Below are positions 45,276 through 54,633 of a stretch of DNA of 64,000 nt, in pieces. The notes under the pieces were generated by a model. It searched no databases. It was given only the letters and a program-made list of their open reading frames with translations, and had not been told where the DNA came from. This DNA comes from Streptomyces griseocarneus (GTDB lineage: Bacteria > Actinomycetota > Actinomycetes > Streptomycetales > Streptomycetaceae): contig NZ_BNBL01000008.1 of NCBI RefSeq assembly GCF_014655595.1, forward strand, positions 124,001 to 188,000, in the 5' to 3' direction. The translations under genes were made by a program, and so were the position numbers. The stretch's first letter is position 1. Each line of letters starts with the position of its first letter.

Positions 45276-46526
45276 ATGCGCAGGATTGCGATCGTCGGCG
45301 CGGGCCAGGCGGGACTGCAGCTGGCCCTGGGACTGCAGGCGGCCGGGGGCTACGAGGTGACCGTGGTCTCGGCGCGCACGCCCGACGGCGTGCGCGGCGG
45401 GCGGGTGATGTCCACCCAGCTGATGTACGGGCCGGCGCTCGCCCTGGAGCGGTCGGCGGCCCTGAACATGTGGGACGAGCTGACACCGCGGATCGACGGC
45501 CTGCGGATCGGTCCGGTGGACCCACCGGGCGTGCCCGTCCCGGAGCGGACCATCACCGCCGCCCTCGACGAGCCGGCCCAGTCCGTCGACCAGCGGGTGA
45601 AGACCGCGCACTGGCTGGAGCTGTTCGAGCACCGCGGCGGCCGGGTGGAGTACCGGGAGGCCGCTCCGGAGGACCTGGCGGCGCTGGCCGCCGGTCATGA
45701 CCTGACGGTGGTCGCCGCCGGGCACGGACCGCTCGGGCAGGTCTTCGGCCGCGACGACCGGCACAGCCCGTACGCCGGCCCCAAGCGCACGCTGGCCTGC
45801 GTCTACCTGCACGGTGCCGCGCCGGATCCCGGGCTGCCGCCGTCCTATCTGCGGATGTGGGGGTTCCCGGAGGCCGGGGAGTTCTTCGTGCTGCCGGCGC
45901 TCACGGGCTCCGGGCCGTGCGTGATCCTGCTGTGGGAGGGGCATCCGGGCGGCCCGTTCGACTGCTGGGGCGACGTCTCGGGTCCGGAGGCGACGCTGCG
46001 GCGCTCGCTGGAGCTGCTGCGTACGTACGCGCCCTGGGAGTACGAACTGTTCGCCCGCGCCGAGCCGACGGACCCGGGGGCGTGGCTGACCGGCAGCCTG
46101 ACGCCGGTGGTGCGGCATCCGGTGGCGGAGGTCGCCCCGGGGGCGTACGTCCTCGGCATGGCGGACGCCGTCGTCCTCAACGATCCGATCACCGGTCAGG
46201 GGGCGAACAACGCCGCGCGGTGCGCGGAGCGTTACCTGGGCTCGGTGCTGGAGCGGGGCGATCGGCCGTTCGACCGGGCGTGGATGCACGAGACGTTCGC
46301 CGGCTGGTGGGACCACGCCCGGCACACCACGGCCTTCACCAACATGGTGCTGGACGCGCCGCTGCCCGAACACGTCCAGCACGTCCTGGCGGCCGCCGCC
46401 CGGCACCCCGAGCTGGCCCACCGCTACGTCAACGGCTTCGCGGACCCGGCCGACTACCAAGAGTGGCTCATGGACGCCGACCGGGCGGAGGCCTGCCTCG
46501 CCGCGGTGGCGGGCCCGGCGGGCTGA
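45276..46526 (+). CDS. Styrene/indole monooxygenase family FAD protein (StyA-like)
   Basis: Two-component flavoprotein monooxygenase of about 416 residues. It has RRIAIVGAGQAGLQLALGLQ as the FAD-binding turn, GGRVMSTQLMYGPALALE typical of StyA, VVAAGHGPLGQVF, and VLGMADAVVLNDPITGQGANNAARC for the second FAD site. It needs FADH2 from a separate reductase, not present next to it. StyA relatives epoxidise styrene or oxidise indoles. The start at 45276 is secure (CGGAGG). Context with the degenerate prenyl synthase hints at secondary metabolism. Confidence 0.9.
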   Translation: MRRIAIVGAGQAGLQLALGLQAAGGYEVTVVSARTPDGVRGGRVMSTQLMYGPALALERSAALNMWDELTPRIDGLRIGPVDPPGVPVPERTITAALDEPAQSVDQRVKTAHWLELFEHRGGRVEYREAAPEDLAALAAGHDLTVVAAGHGPLGQVFGRDDRHSPYAGPKRTLACVYLHGAAPDPGLPPSYLRMWGFPEAGEFFVLPALTGSGPCVILLWEGHPGGPFDCWGDVSGPEATLRRSLELLRTYAPWEYELFARAEPTDPGAWLTGSLTPVVRHPVAEVAPGAYVLGMADAVVLNDPITGQGANNAARCAERYLGSVLERGDRPFDRAWMHETFAGWWDHARHTTAFTNMVLDAPLPEHVQHVLAAAARHPELAHRYVNGFADPADYQEWLMDADRAEACLAAVAGPAG

Positions 46527-46561
46527 GGCCCGGCCGACCGGGGGCGCGGGACGCGCTGGGC

Positions 46562-46567
46562 TAGCCT
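46562..46567 (+). promoter_or_regulatory. Candidate -10 box of leaderless fluC transcript
   Basis: TAGCCT ends six bases before the ATG at 46574. GAGG lies only two bases from the ATG, too close to be an effective ribosome binding site, so a leaderless message is likely. Confidence 0.45.
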
Positions 46568-46573
46568 GAGGCG

Positions 46574-47044
46574 ATGGGTACGACACGGCCGGGCGCGGTG
46601 GCGCGGGCGGGCGCGGCGCCCGCGCCCGCGCGACGGCGCGGGACGCCGGGGCAGTGGCCGGTGCTCTGCGCGGTGTCGCTGGGCGGCGCTGCGGGAGCGG
46701 CCGCGCGCTACGGCGCCGGGCTCCTGTGGCCGACGGCGAACGGCACCTTCCCCTGGACGACGTTGCTGGTCAACGCGGTCGGGTGCGCGCTGATCGGAGT
46801 GCTGCTGGTGACCATCGCCGAGGCGGGCACCCCGCACCGGCTGGCGCGCCCGTTCCTGGGAACGGGGGTGCTGGGGGGCTTCACGACCTTCTCCACGTAC
46901 GCGGTGGACATCGAGGAATTGGTGCGTGACGGCCACGCGGGCACGGCGGCGGCCTACGCGGCCGCCACGCTCTGCGCGGCGATGGCGGCGGTGTGGACGG
47001 CGGCGACGGCGACCCGCCGCCTGATCACCCGGAGGACCCGATGA
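46574..47044 (+). CDS. crcB: Fluoride channel subunit FluC/CrcB, first copy
   Basis: Small membrane protein of 156 residues that exports fluoride as a dual-topology dimer. After a Pro/Ala/Arg-rich tail come four helices with the family marks GGAAGAAARYGAGLL, FPWTTLLVNAVGCALIGVLL, GFTTFSTYAVD (central TM3 break with FTTFST) and a final Ala-rich helix. Its stop overlaps the next ATG (ATGA). Two unequal FluC copies in one operon typically form an antiparallel heterodimer. No fluoride riboswitch is recognisable upstream. Confidence 0.93.
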   Translation: MGTTRPGAVARAGAAPAPARRRGTPGQWPVLCAVSLGGAAGAAARYGAGLLWPTANGTFPWTTLLVNAVGCALIGVLLVTIAEAGTPHRLARPFLGTGVLGGFTTFSTYAVDIEELVRDGHAGTAAAYAAATLCAAMAAVWTAATATRRLITRRTR

Positions 47045-47403
47045 CGCCCGCACCCCGCAAGGCGCTGCGCCTGACGGCCTACGTCGGCGAGTCGGACACG
47101 GCGGCGGGCTCGGGCGGCCTGGGCGGCCGCCCGCTCTACTCCGAGATCGTCCACCGCGCCCACGCGGCCGGCCTGGCGGGCGCGAGCGTCTTCCGCGGCA
47201 TCGAGGGCTTCGGTACCTCGTCACGGATCCACACCTCCCGGCTGCTCTCGCTGAGCGAGGACCTGCCGGTGGCGGTGGTGATCGTGGACACGGCCGAGCG
47301 CGTACGGGCCTTCCTGCCGGTCCTGCGGGAGCTGACCGGGAAGGGGCCGGGGCCCCTGATCACCCTCGACGAGGTCGAGATCCCGCCGGAGACGCCCGCG
47401 TGA
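47041..47403 (+). CDS. DUF190 (PII-like) protein between two FluC genes
   Basis: A 120-residue soluble protein with the ferredoxin-like DUF190 fold: RLTAYVGESD, PLYSEIVHRAHAAGLAGASVFRGIEGFG, DLPVAVVIVDTAERVRAFLPVL. It resembles PII signalling proteins and may sense a nucleotide or regulate the channel. It overlaps both neighbours by four bases (ATGA and GTGA), so the three are co-translated. Function unproven. Confidence 0.9.
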   Translation: MTPAPRKALRLTAYVGESDTAAGSGGLGGRPLYSEIVHRAHAAGLAGASVFRGIEGFGTSSRIHTSRLLSLSEDLPVAVVIVDTAERVRAFLPVLRELTGKGPGPLITLDEVEIPPETPA

Positions 47404-47762
47404 ACTGGCTCCTCGTCATCGCCGGCGCCATGGCCGGCGCCCCTCTGCGCTACCTCACCGACCGTTTCGTCCAGTCCCGCCACGATTCCGTCTTCCCCTG
47501 GGGGACCTTCGTGGTCAACGCGGCGGGCTGCTTCGTCCTCGGCCTCCTGACCGGCGCCCTCCCGGACGAGCACCTGCGCCTCCTCCTGGGCACAGGCCTG
47601 TGCGGGGCCCTGACCACGTACTCCACCTTCTCCTACGAAACGCTCCGCCTCGCCGAGGACGGGGCGCGCGGCTACGCCGCCCTGAACGCGGCCGCGAGCG
47701 TGACGTGCGGGGTGGGCGCGGCCTTCGCGGGGGTGACGGCGGGGCAGGCGCTGTGGGGCTGA
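47400..47762 (+). CDS. crcB: Fluoride channel subunit FluC/CrcB, second copy
   Basis: A 120-residue FluC partner, shorter at the N terminus than the first copy. WLLVIAGAMAGAPLRYLTDRF, FPWGTFVVNAAGCFVLGLLTGAL, GALTTYSTFSYET (TM3 break) and AASVTCGVGAAFAGVTAG are the four helices. GTG start overlaps the DUF190 stop. Convergent with a gene pair on the other strand. Confidence 0.93.
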   Translation: MNWLLVIAGAMAGAPLRYLTDRFVQSRHDSVFPWGTFVVNAAGCFVLGLLTGALPDEHLRLLLGTGLCGALTTYSTFSYETLRLAEDGARGYAALNAAASVTCGVGAAFAGVTAGQALWG

Positions 47763-47787
47763 GCGCCGCGAGCTGCTCGCCAGGTGC

Positions 47788-48051
47788 TCAACCGGTCCAG
47801 GTGACCTGGGTGATCGCTACCAGACGAAGGCGTTCATGGGCGAGGAACATGAAGAAGCCACGGCCGCCGAAAATATCCAGGGCGCGCAGGCCCCCTCCGT
47901 CGAGCCGGCCACTGCCCACGTGCAGGGCATCGGGGCCGAGCACCGCGAGCTGCTCGGCCAGGCGCTCCACCTCGGCCACCACCTCCGCGGGCAAGCCGTC
48001 CACCACGTGCTCGCCACTCGGAACGTAGTCCCAGCTCCAGGCATCGCTCAC
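47788..48051 (-). CDS. Small protein, second gene of a toxin-antitoxin-like pair
   Basis: An 87-residue protein, SDAWSWDYVPSGEHVVDGLP, then LAVLGPDALHVG and ALDIFGGRGFFMFLAHERLRLVAITQ. Size, the Trp-rich start, and the terminal strand pattern recall RelE/ParE-like folds, but no catalytic residue can be named. The GTG at 48051 overlaps the upstream stop (GTGA). I label it toxin-like only because of its size and pairing. Confidence 0.65.
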   Translation of the reverse strand: MSDAWSWDYVPSGEHVVDGLPAEVVAEVERLAEQLAVLGPDALHVGSGRLDGGGLRALDIFGGRGFFMFLAHERLRLVAITQVTWTG

Positions 48052-48404
48052 GAAGAGGCCTCACGGTCCGCCTCGTCGATGATCTCCATCATCCCGCTGA
48101 CCAGCCTGCCGACTTCCTCACGATCCGTCGCCTCCGCCGCGGCGTCTTCCAGGGCGCGGAGCCGGGCGGCGCGAGCCGGGAAGCGCTGGATCGCCACGAA
48201 CCGCCCCCACTGCTGCAGAAACGTACGCAGAGGAGCGATGGTGCTCTGCGCCGCGGCCTGCTCCACAGCCTGATCGAGATGCTTGACGAAGGACGGCAGG
48301 TGGGCGGGGGCGATCTGCGCGATCGCGGCCCGGAGCGCGGCGGGGGTGATCGGCGGCATGGGAATCAGCGGCGCATCGGGGGCGCCGACGTGCTGCTCGG
48401 ACAT
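48048..48404 (-). CDS. DUF6247 family protein, first gene of the pair
   Basis: A 118-residue mostly helical protein: PMPPITPAALRAAIAQIAPAHLPSFVKHLDQAVEQAAAQ, then FLQQWGRFVAIQRFPARAARLRALE and an acidic C terminus. This is the DUF6247 pattern as I remember it from Streptomyces. GGAGAGG precedes the ATG at 48404. Translationally coupled to the 87-residue protein after it. It may be the antitoxin-like partner; no DNA-binding motif is obvious. Confidence 0.7.
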   Translation of the reverse strand: MSEQHVGAPDAPLIPMPPITPAALRAAIAQIAPAHLPSFVKHLDQAVEQAAAQSTIAPLRTFLQQWGRFVAIQRFPARAARLRALEDAAAEATDREEVGRLVSGMMEIIDEADREASS

Positions 48405-48575
48405 GGATCCTCTCCTGGGCCACTGCGACAGGCGTGACGTCCGCCGAGCCTACGCGCCCGAGATGACGGTGGTGCGTCCGTTCACGCCAAGGGGTGCGCG
48501 TGGCGGGGGCGTCGCCGGGTTCACGGGATCCACGAGCGCTCTCACGCCGACACGTTTTCCACAGCGGAAAATCTA

Positions 48576-48624
48576 CAGTTGCCATGACGGAAACAGCGTG
48601 CTTCACTTTCCGTCATGGCAACTG
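48576..48624. promoter_or_regulatory. 18-bp perfect inverted repeat covering the start codon of the membrane-protein gene
   Basis: Arms cagttgccatgacggaaa (48576-48593) and tttccgtcatggcaactg (48607-48624) are exact complements with a 13-nt spacer. The ATG at 48615 is in the second arm. As DNA it is a likely operator for the regulator in the same operon; as RNA it would bury the start codon. Confidence 0.85.
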
Positions 48625-48625
48625 A
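48584..48625 (+). CDS. Possible 13-residue leader peptide inside the inverted repeat
   Basis: An ATG in the first arm opens MTETACFTFRHGN and stops at the TGA at 48623-48625, crossing the ATG of the main gene in another frame. No strong ribosome binding site is present. It follows automatically from the palindrome and may be chance. Confidence 0.25.
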   Translation: MTETACFTFRHGN

Positions 48626-49076
48626 TGAGAACTCGCGGCCGTCCGGCCCGTCCATGCCCTCGCGGGAGAGTGCCGCGCAGTCCCTGGCGCTCGCGGAGGA
48701 GGCCAAGGCGGCGGTCGGGGCGATCTCGCCCGGGCGGTGGTACCAGCCCACGCTGGCCGCGTTCGTGATCGGGATCTTCCTCACCAATCTGCTGCCCGAC
48801 CCGTTCGACATCACCGCCCTGGGCGTCCTGTTCGTGGGCATGATGACGTTCGTGGTCGTGCAGGTGCGCAAGATGGGCGTCATGCACCGGGCCACCCCGG
48901 AGACCGGGCGTCAGATAGCTGTCGGCGCGCTCATCGGCGGGGCGGTGTACGTGGCCGCGCTCGTCGTGGACAGCCAGGCCGACATGCCCTGGGTCTGGGT
49001 GCCGGCCGCGCTGCTGGTCGGAGGGGGCATCCTGGGACTGGAAAGGCACTCCCGCACGAAGGGCATACCCGCATAG
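48615..49076 (+). CDS. Small membrane protein co-operonic with a winged-helix regulator
   Basis: A 153-residue protein with four predicted membrane helices (YQPTLAAFVIGIFLTNLL, ALGVLFVGMMTFVVVQV, QIAVGALIGGAVYVAALVV, VWVPAALLVGGGILGLE) after a polar Ser-rich N terminus. I do not recognise a characterised family. The stop TAG shares one base with the GTG of the regulator downstream, so the pair is co-translated. The start lies in a perfect inverted repeat, pointing to control by that regulator. Confidence 0.8.
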   Translation: MATDENSRPSGPSMPSRESAAQSLALAEEAKAAVGAISPGRWYQPTLAAFVIGIFLTNLLPDPFDITALGVLFVGMMTFVVVQVRKMGVMHRATPETGRQIAVGALIGGAVYVAALVVDSQADMPWVWVPAALLVGGGILGLERHSRTKGIPA

Positions 49077-49384
49077 TGACCGCTCCCGAAGACGGCTTCA
49101 ACGAGACGATCCACGCCCCGAACCGGCTGAGGATCTGCGCCGCGCTGGACGCCGTCGAGGAGATCGAGTTCGCGACGATCCGCGAGACGCTCGGCGTGAG
49201 CCCGTCCGTGCTGAGCAAGCACGTCACGGTGCTGTCCGACGCCGGCTACGTCGAGCAGCGGCGGGCCGTGCGCGACACCCGGCAGCGGGTGTGGCTGCGC
49301 CTGACCAAGGAGGGCCGGGCGGCCTACCGGTCCCATCTCGCCGCGCTCCGCGCGATCGTCAACGCCGATCTGTCCGAGGGCTGA
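49076..49384 (+). CDS. Winged-helix transcriptional regulator
   Basis: A 102-residue DNA-binding protein of the MarR/ArsR-like HTH type without metal cysteines: RLRICAALDAVEEIEFATIRETLGVSPSVLSKHVTVLSDAGYVEQRRAV is the wing-helix, followed by RVWLRLTKEGRAAYRSHLAAL. GTG at 49076 overlaps the preceding TAG by one base. It probably represses its own operon at the inverted repeat at 48576. Such one-domain regulators pair with a membrane protein in many Streptomyces. Effector unknown. Confidence 0.88.
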   Translation: MTAPEDGFNETIHAPNRLRICAALDAVEEIEFATIRETLGVSPSVLSKHVTVLSDAGYVEQRRAVRDTRQRVWLRLTKEGRAAYRSHLAALRAIVNADLSEG

Positions 49385-49428
49385 GCTCCGGCCCCCAGCC
49401 GGTCACGCCCTTCCTCCACCTCGGGCGC

Positions 49429-50316
49429 TCACCCCGTGCCCAGGTGCTCGAGGAGCACCCGCCGCAGCTCGCGGGCCGCGCGCGGGGGCGGCGCGTCCTT
49501 GCGGTGCGCGACGGCCACGGTACGGCGCATGCGGTCGCCCTCGAAGGGGGTGACGCGCAGGCCGGAACGGGCCGCGACCATGCCGGGGACGACGGCGAGC
49601 CCGAGACCCGCACGGACGAAGCCCAGGACGGCGTCCATCTCGCCGCCCTCGACGGTGAAGGAGGGTTCGAAGCCCGCCGCACGGCACGCGGCGGTGGTGA
49701 TCTCCCGCAGGTCGTAGCCCCGCCGGAACATCACCATCGGCAGGTCCCGCAGCTCCCCCACCCGGATGCGGCTCCGGCGCGTGGGCGGGGGGCCGGACGG
49801 GGCCGAGACCACCACCAGGTCCTCCTGCAGCAGCTCCGTCGTCACCAGCGCCGGGGCACCGACGCCGAGCGGGGTGATGATCAGCGCCAGGTCGAGCCCG
49901 CCGTCGGCCAGGCGGCGCACCAGGTCCTGCGAGCCGCCCTCGTCGACGTGCAGCTCGATGCCGGGAAAGCGCGCGTGGTACGTGCGCAGCACGTCCGGCA
50001 CCAGGCTCGCGCACAGGCTCGGCGGGGCACCGAGCCTGACCCGGCCGCGCCGCAGCTGGGCGACCTCCTGCACCTCGCGGTGTGCGGTCTCGGTGTCGGC
50101 GAGGATGCGGCGGGCCAGCGGCAGCAGGGCCTCGCCGGCGTCGGTGAGGGTGATGTTGCCCCGGGCCCGGTGGAAGAGCTCGGCGCCCAACTCGCGCTCG
50201 AGCGCGCGGATCTGCTGGGAGAGCGAGGGCTGGGCGACGTGCAGGGCCTCCGCGGCCCGGGTGAAGTGCCGCGCCTCGGCGACGGTGGCGAAGTAGCGGA
50301 GCTGCTGAAGTTGCAC
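49429..50316 (-). CDS. LysR-family regulator divergent from sdhCAB
   Basis: A 295-residue LTTR. The N-terminal HTH reads QLQQLRYFATVAEARHFTRAAEALHVAQPSLSQQIRALERELG, with RGNITLTDAGEALL after it. The effector domain has GRVRLGAPPSLCASLVPDVLRTYHARFPGIEL, and AVLGFVRAGLGLAVVPG. The GTG at 50316 follows ggtggtgggg. It faces the succinate dehydrogenase operon with an 87-bp gap containing an ATAGG-N5-CCTAT palindrome, so regulation of sdhCAB and itself is likely (typical LTTR logic). Confidence 0.92.
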   Translation of the reverse strand: MQLQQLRYFATVAEARHFTRAAEALHVAQPSLSQQIRALERELGAELFHRARGNITLTDAGEALLPLARRILADTETAHREVQEVAQLRRGRVRLGAPPSLCASLVPDVLRTYHARFPGIELHVDEGGSQDLVRRLADGGLDLALIITPLGVGAPALVTTELLQEDLVVVSAPSGPPPTRRSRIRVGELRDLPMVMFRRGYDLREITTAACRAAGFEPSFTVEGGEMDAVLGFVRAGLGLAVVPGMVAARSGLRVTPFEGDRMRRTVAVAHRKDAPPPRAARELRRVLLEHLGTG

Positions 50317-50329
50317 CCCACCACCATAG

Positions 50330-50344
50330 ATAGGAGGTGCCTAT
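50330..50344. promoter_or_regulatory. Candidate LysR operator ATAGG-N5-CCTAT
   Basis: A perfect 15-bp interrupted palindrome with the T-N11-A arrangement of LTTR boxes, between the LysR gene and sdhC. Confidence 0.6.
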
Positions 50345-50365
50345 GGAAACGAGCTCGATCATGTC

Positions 50366-50396
50366 TTGGACGCATCATGGGCGGCCGCCCTAGCGT
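50366..50396 (+). promoter_or_regulatory. Candidate promoter of sdhCAB
   Basis: TTGGAC (50366-50371) and TAGCGT (50391-50396) with 19 bp between. The ATG at 50404 is seven bases after the -10, so the transcript is probably leaderless; no ribosome binding site is visible. Confidence 0.55.
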
Positions 50397-50403
50397 CGGC
50401 GGC

Positions 50404-51108
50404 ATGGCACTGGCGACCCGGACGGACCGGCCTCCGTCCCTCATCCGCTCCGTGTGGCGCTCGACCGTCGGCAAGAAGGCGGTCATGGCCGTCACCGGCC
50501 TGGTCATGCTGGCGTACCTGGTCGCCCACATGATGGGCAACCTCAAGGTGTTCTTCGGCGCCGGGGAGTTCAACCACTACGGGCACTGGATCCGCACCAT
50601 CGGCGAGCCGTTCCTGCACCGCGAGTGGTTCCTGTGGACCGCCCGGGTGGCGCTGAGCATCTCGGTCGTCCTGCACGGGGTGGCCGCGTACCAGCTCAGC
50701 CGCCGCGACCTGGCGGCGCGTCCGGCGAAGTACGCGCACAAGCCGCGCCGCAGCAGCTACGCCACCCGCACCATGCGCTGGGGCGGGGTGATCCTCGCCC
50801 TGTTCATCGTCTGGCACGTCCTCGACCTGACCACCCTCGACGTGAACCCCAACGCGCAGGAGGGCCACCCGTACGAGAACCTCGTCGCGTCCTTCGACCG
50901 CTGGTACGTCTCCGCCTTCTACATCGCCGCGATGCTCGCCCTCGGGCTGCACATCCGGCACGGCTTCTGGAGCGCCGCCCAGACGCTGGGCGCGGGATCG
51001 CCCCGCCGCGACCGGGCCCTCAAAGCCGTCGCCAATGCCCTCGCGGCGCTGTTGACCTGCGGCTTCATCGCCGTACCCGTCGGTGTTCTGACAGGAGTCG
51101 TGAGCTGA
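50404..51108 (+). CDS. sdhC: Succinate dehydrogenase cytochrome b subunit
   Basis: Membrane anchor of 234 residues, binding haem and quinone. It has five hydrophobic helices (KKAVMAVTGLVMLAYLVAHMMGNL, WFLWTARVALSISVVLHGVAAY, GGVILALFIVWHVLDLT, YIAAMLALGLHIRHGFW, ALAALLTCGFIAVPVGVLTG), with the haem-ligand His in AHMMGN, VLHG, VWHVL and LHIRHG. This is the one-subunit b-type anchor of the SdhA/B/C trimeric actinobacterial enzyme. First gene of sdhCAB. Confidence 0.95.
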   Translation: MALATRTDRPPSLIRSVWRSTVGKKAVMAVTGLVMLAYLVAHMMGNLKVFFGAGEFNHYGHWIRTIGEPFLHREWFLWTARVALSISVVLHGVAAYQLSRRDLAARPAKYAHKPRRSSYATRTMRWGGVILALFIVWHVLDLTTLDVNPNAQEGHPYENLVASFDRWYVSAFYIAAMLALGLHIRHGFWSAAQTLGAGSPRRDRALKAVANALAALLTCGFIAVPVGVLTGVVS

Positions 51109-51110
51109 AC

Positions 51111-53053
<1,943 letters not shown>

Positions 53054-53057
<4 letters not shown>

Positions 53058-53812
53058 ACCTCACCCTGCGCATCTGGCGCCAGCGCGACGCGGCCGGGCC
53101 CGGCGCCATGACCACCTACGAGGTCACGGGCATCAGCGAGGACATGTCCTTCCTGGAGATGCTCGACCACCTCAACGAGGAGCTCATCCTCGCCGGCGAC
53201 GAGCCCGTCGCCTTCGACCACGACTGCCGCGAGGGCATCTGCGGCGCGTGCGGCATGGTCATCAACGGCCGGGCGCACGGCCCCGAGCGCACCACCACCT
53301 GCCAGCTCCACATGCGGCACTTCCGCGACGGCGACACGATCGACGTCGAGCCGTGGCGCGCGGCCGCCTTCCCCGTGATCAAGGACCTCGTCGTCGACCG
53401 TTCGGCCTTCGACCGCGTCATCGCCTCGGGCGGCTATGTTTCCGCGCCCACCGGTTCGGCCCCCGAGGCCCACGCCACGCCCGTGCCGAAGCCCGTCGCT
53501 GACCTCGCCTTCGAGCACGCCGAGTGCATAGGCTGCGGCGCGTGCGTGGCCGCGTGCCCCAACGGCTCGGCGATGCTCTTCACGGCGGCGAAGGTGGTGC
53601 ACCTCAACGTCCTGCCGCAGGGAGCCCCGGAGCGCGAGTCCCGTGTGCTCGGCATGGTGGACGCGATGGACGCGCAGAGCTTCGGCGGCTGCACCAACAC
53701 CGGCGAGTGCGCCACCGCCTGCCCCAAGGGCATCCCGCTCACGGCGATCAGCACGATGAACCGCGAGTATCTCCGCGCCACGGTCAAGGGAGGAGTCCGG
53801 CGCGGGAGCTGA
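53054..53812 (+). CDS. sdhB: Succinate dehydrogenase iron-sulphur subunit
   Basis: Electron-transfer subunit of about 252 residues. The 2Fe-2S site is CREGICGACGM with a downstream TTTCQLH. The 4Fe-4S and 3Fe-4S sites are CIGCGACVAACPNG and CTNTGECATACPKG. It starts with GTG overlapping the sdhA stop. It completes the sdhCAB operon. Confidence 0.97.
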
Positions 53813-53890
53813 CGACGGCCGGCTCACCCGGTCGCACGGCCAGCCCGGTCGCACGCATCACCTGATCGGGCGGTTTGCCGGGCAACGACA

Positions 53891-53917
53891 TTGACGCTTC
53901 GTCACCCTTCGTACGCT
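53891..53917 (+). promoter_or_regulatory. Candidate promoter of the TMEM175 gene
   Basis: TTGACG (53891-53896) and TACGCT (53912-53917) lie before the GTG at 53925, seven bases after the -10; spacing is 15. No ribosome binding site is seen, so the message may be leaderless. Confidence 0.45.
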
Positions 53918-53924
53918 GTTCGTC

Positions 53925-54605
53925 GTGACGCGCGACGCGTACGGCACGGGCGAAGACGGAACTGACAAGGACCGGATCGACAAGGACCAAATCGACAAGG
54001 ACGGCATTGGCAAGGACCGGCTGCTGGCGTTCGCCGACGCGGTGACGGCCATCGCCATCACGCTGCTGGCCCTGGAGATCCGCGTCCCCGAGGGCCTCGA
54101 CGCCGGGCAGCTCGGCCACGCGCTGGGCGAGACGCTGGTCAAGGTCTACGCGTATCTGCTCAGCTTCACCGTCGTCGGCCTGCTGTGGCTCGCCCACCAC
54201 CGGCTGTTCAGCCTGATGGTGGCGGTCGACCGTGCGACGGTGCGCCTGGAGCTCGCGCTGCTGGCCGTCATCGCCGCGCTGCCGTTCCCCACCCGGCTGC
54301 TCAGTGAGTACGGCGGGACCACCGAGGCCACGGCCGGCTACGCCGCCGCCATCGCGCTGACGGCCGCGCTGCTGACCGTCATGACCCTGCGGCTGCGCGC
54401 CTCCGGGCCGCCGCGCATAGGGGAGGCATCGCCCCGGCGGGTCGCGCGGCTGCTGTACGCCAACGCGACCCTGACCGCCGTCTTCGCCACGTCGATTCCC
54501 GTCGCCCTGGCCTCCCCCACCGCGGCGAAGTACTGGTGGGGGCTGCTCGTGCCGCTACGGATCCTTCCCCGCTGGGTGCGGCGGTGGCGACGGATCCCCG
54601 ACTGA
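53925..54605 (+). CDS. TMEM175-family potassium channel (DUF1211)
   Basis: A 226-residue membrane protein. The first helix reads RLLAFADAVTAIAITLLALEI, the bacterial TMEM175 signature where FSDAV is usual. Further helices are YAYLLSFTVVGLLWLAHHRLF, LELALLAVIAALPFPTRLL, and three more. It forms K+ selective tetramers in known bacterial members. The N-terminal 30 residues consist of a 15-bp repeat coding DKDRI-type pentapeptides. GTG start at 53925. Confidence 0.88.
   Translation: MTRDAYGTGEDGTDKDRIDKDQIDKDGIGKDRLLAFADAVTAIAITLLALEIRVPEGLDAGQLGHALGETLVKVYAYLLSFTVVGLLWLAHHRLFSLMVAVDRATVRLELALLAVIAALPFPTRLLSEYGGTTEATAGYAAAIALTAALLTVMTLRLRASGPPRIGEASPRRVARLLYANATLTAVFATSIPVALASPTAAKYWWGLLVPLRILPRWVRRWRRIPD
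53964..54023. repeat. 15-bp in-frame tandem repeat in the TMEM175 gene
   Basis: Four units (gacaaggaccggatc, gacaaggaccaaatc, gacaaggacggcatt, ggcaaggaccggctg) code for DKDRI, DKDQI, DKDGI, GKDRL. They lie in frame and just before the first membrane helix. Confidence 0.9.
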
Positions 54606-54633
54606 CCCGCCGCGCCTACCGCACCTACCGCGC

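Noticed and set aside
46527..46573. Fluoride riboswitch before fluC (ggcgatggg is present)
   Set aside because: The short gap lacks the rest of the conserved crcB motif, and the likely -10 box places the start of transcription at the ATG.
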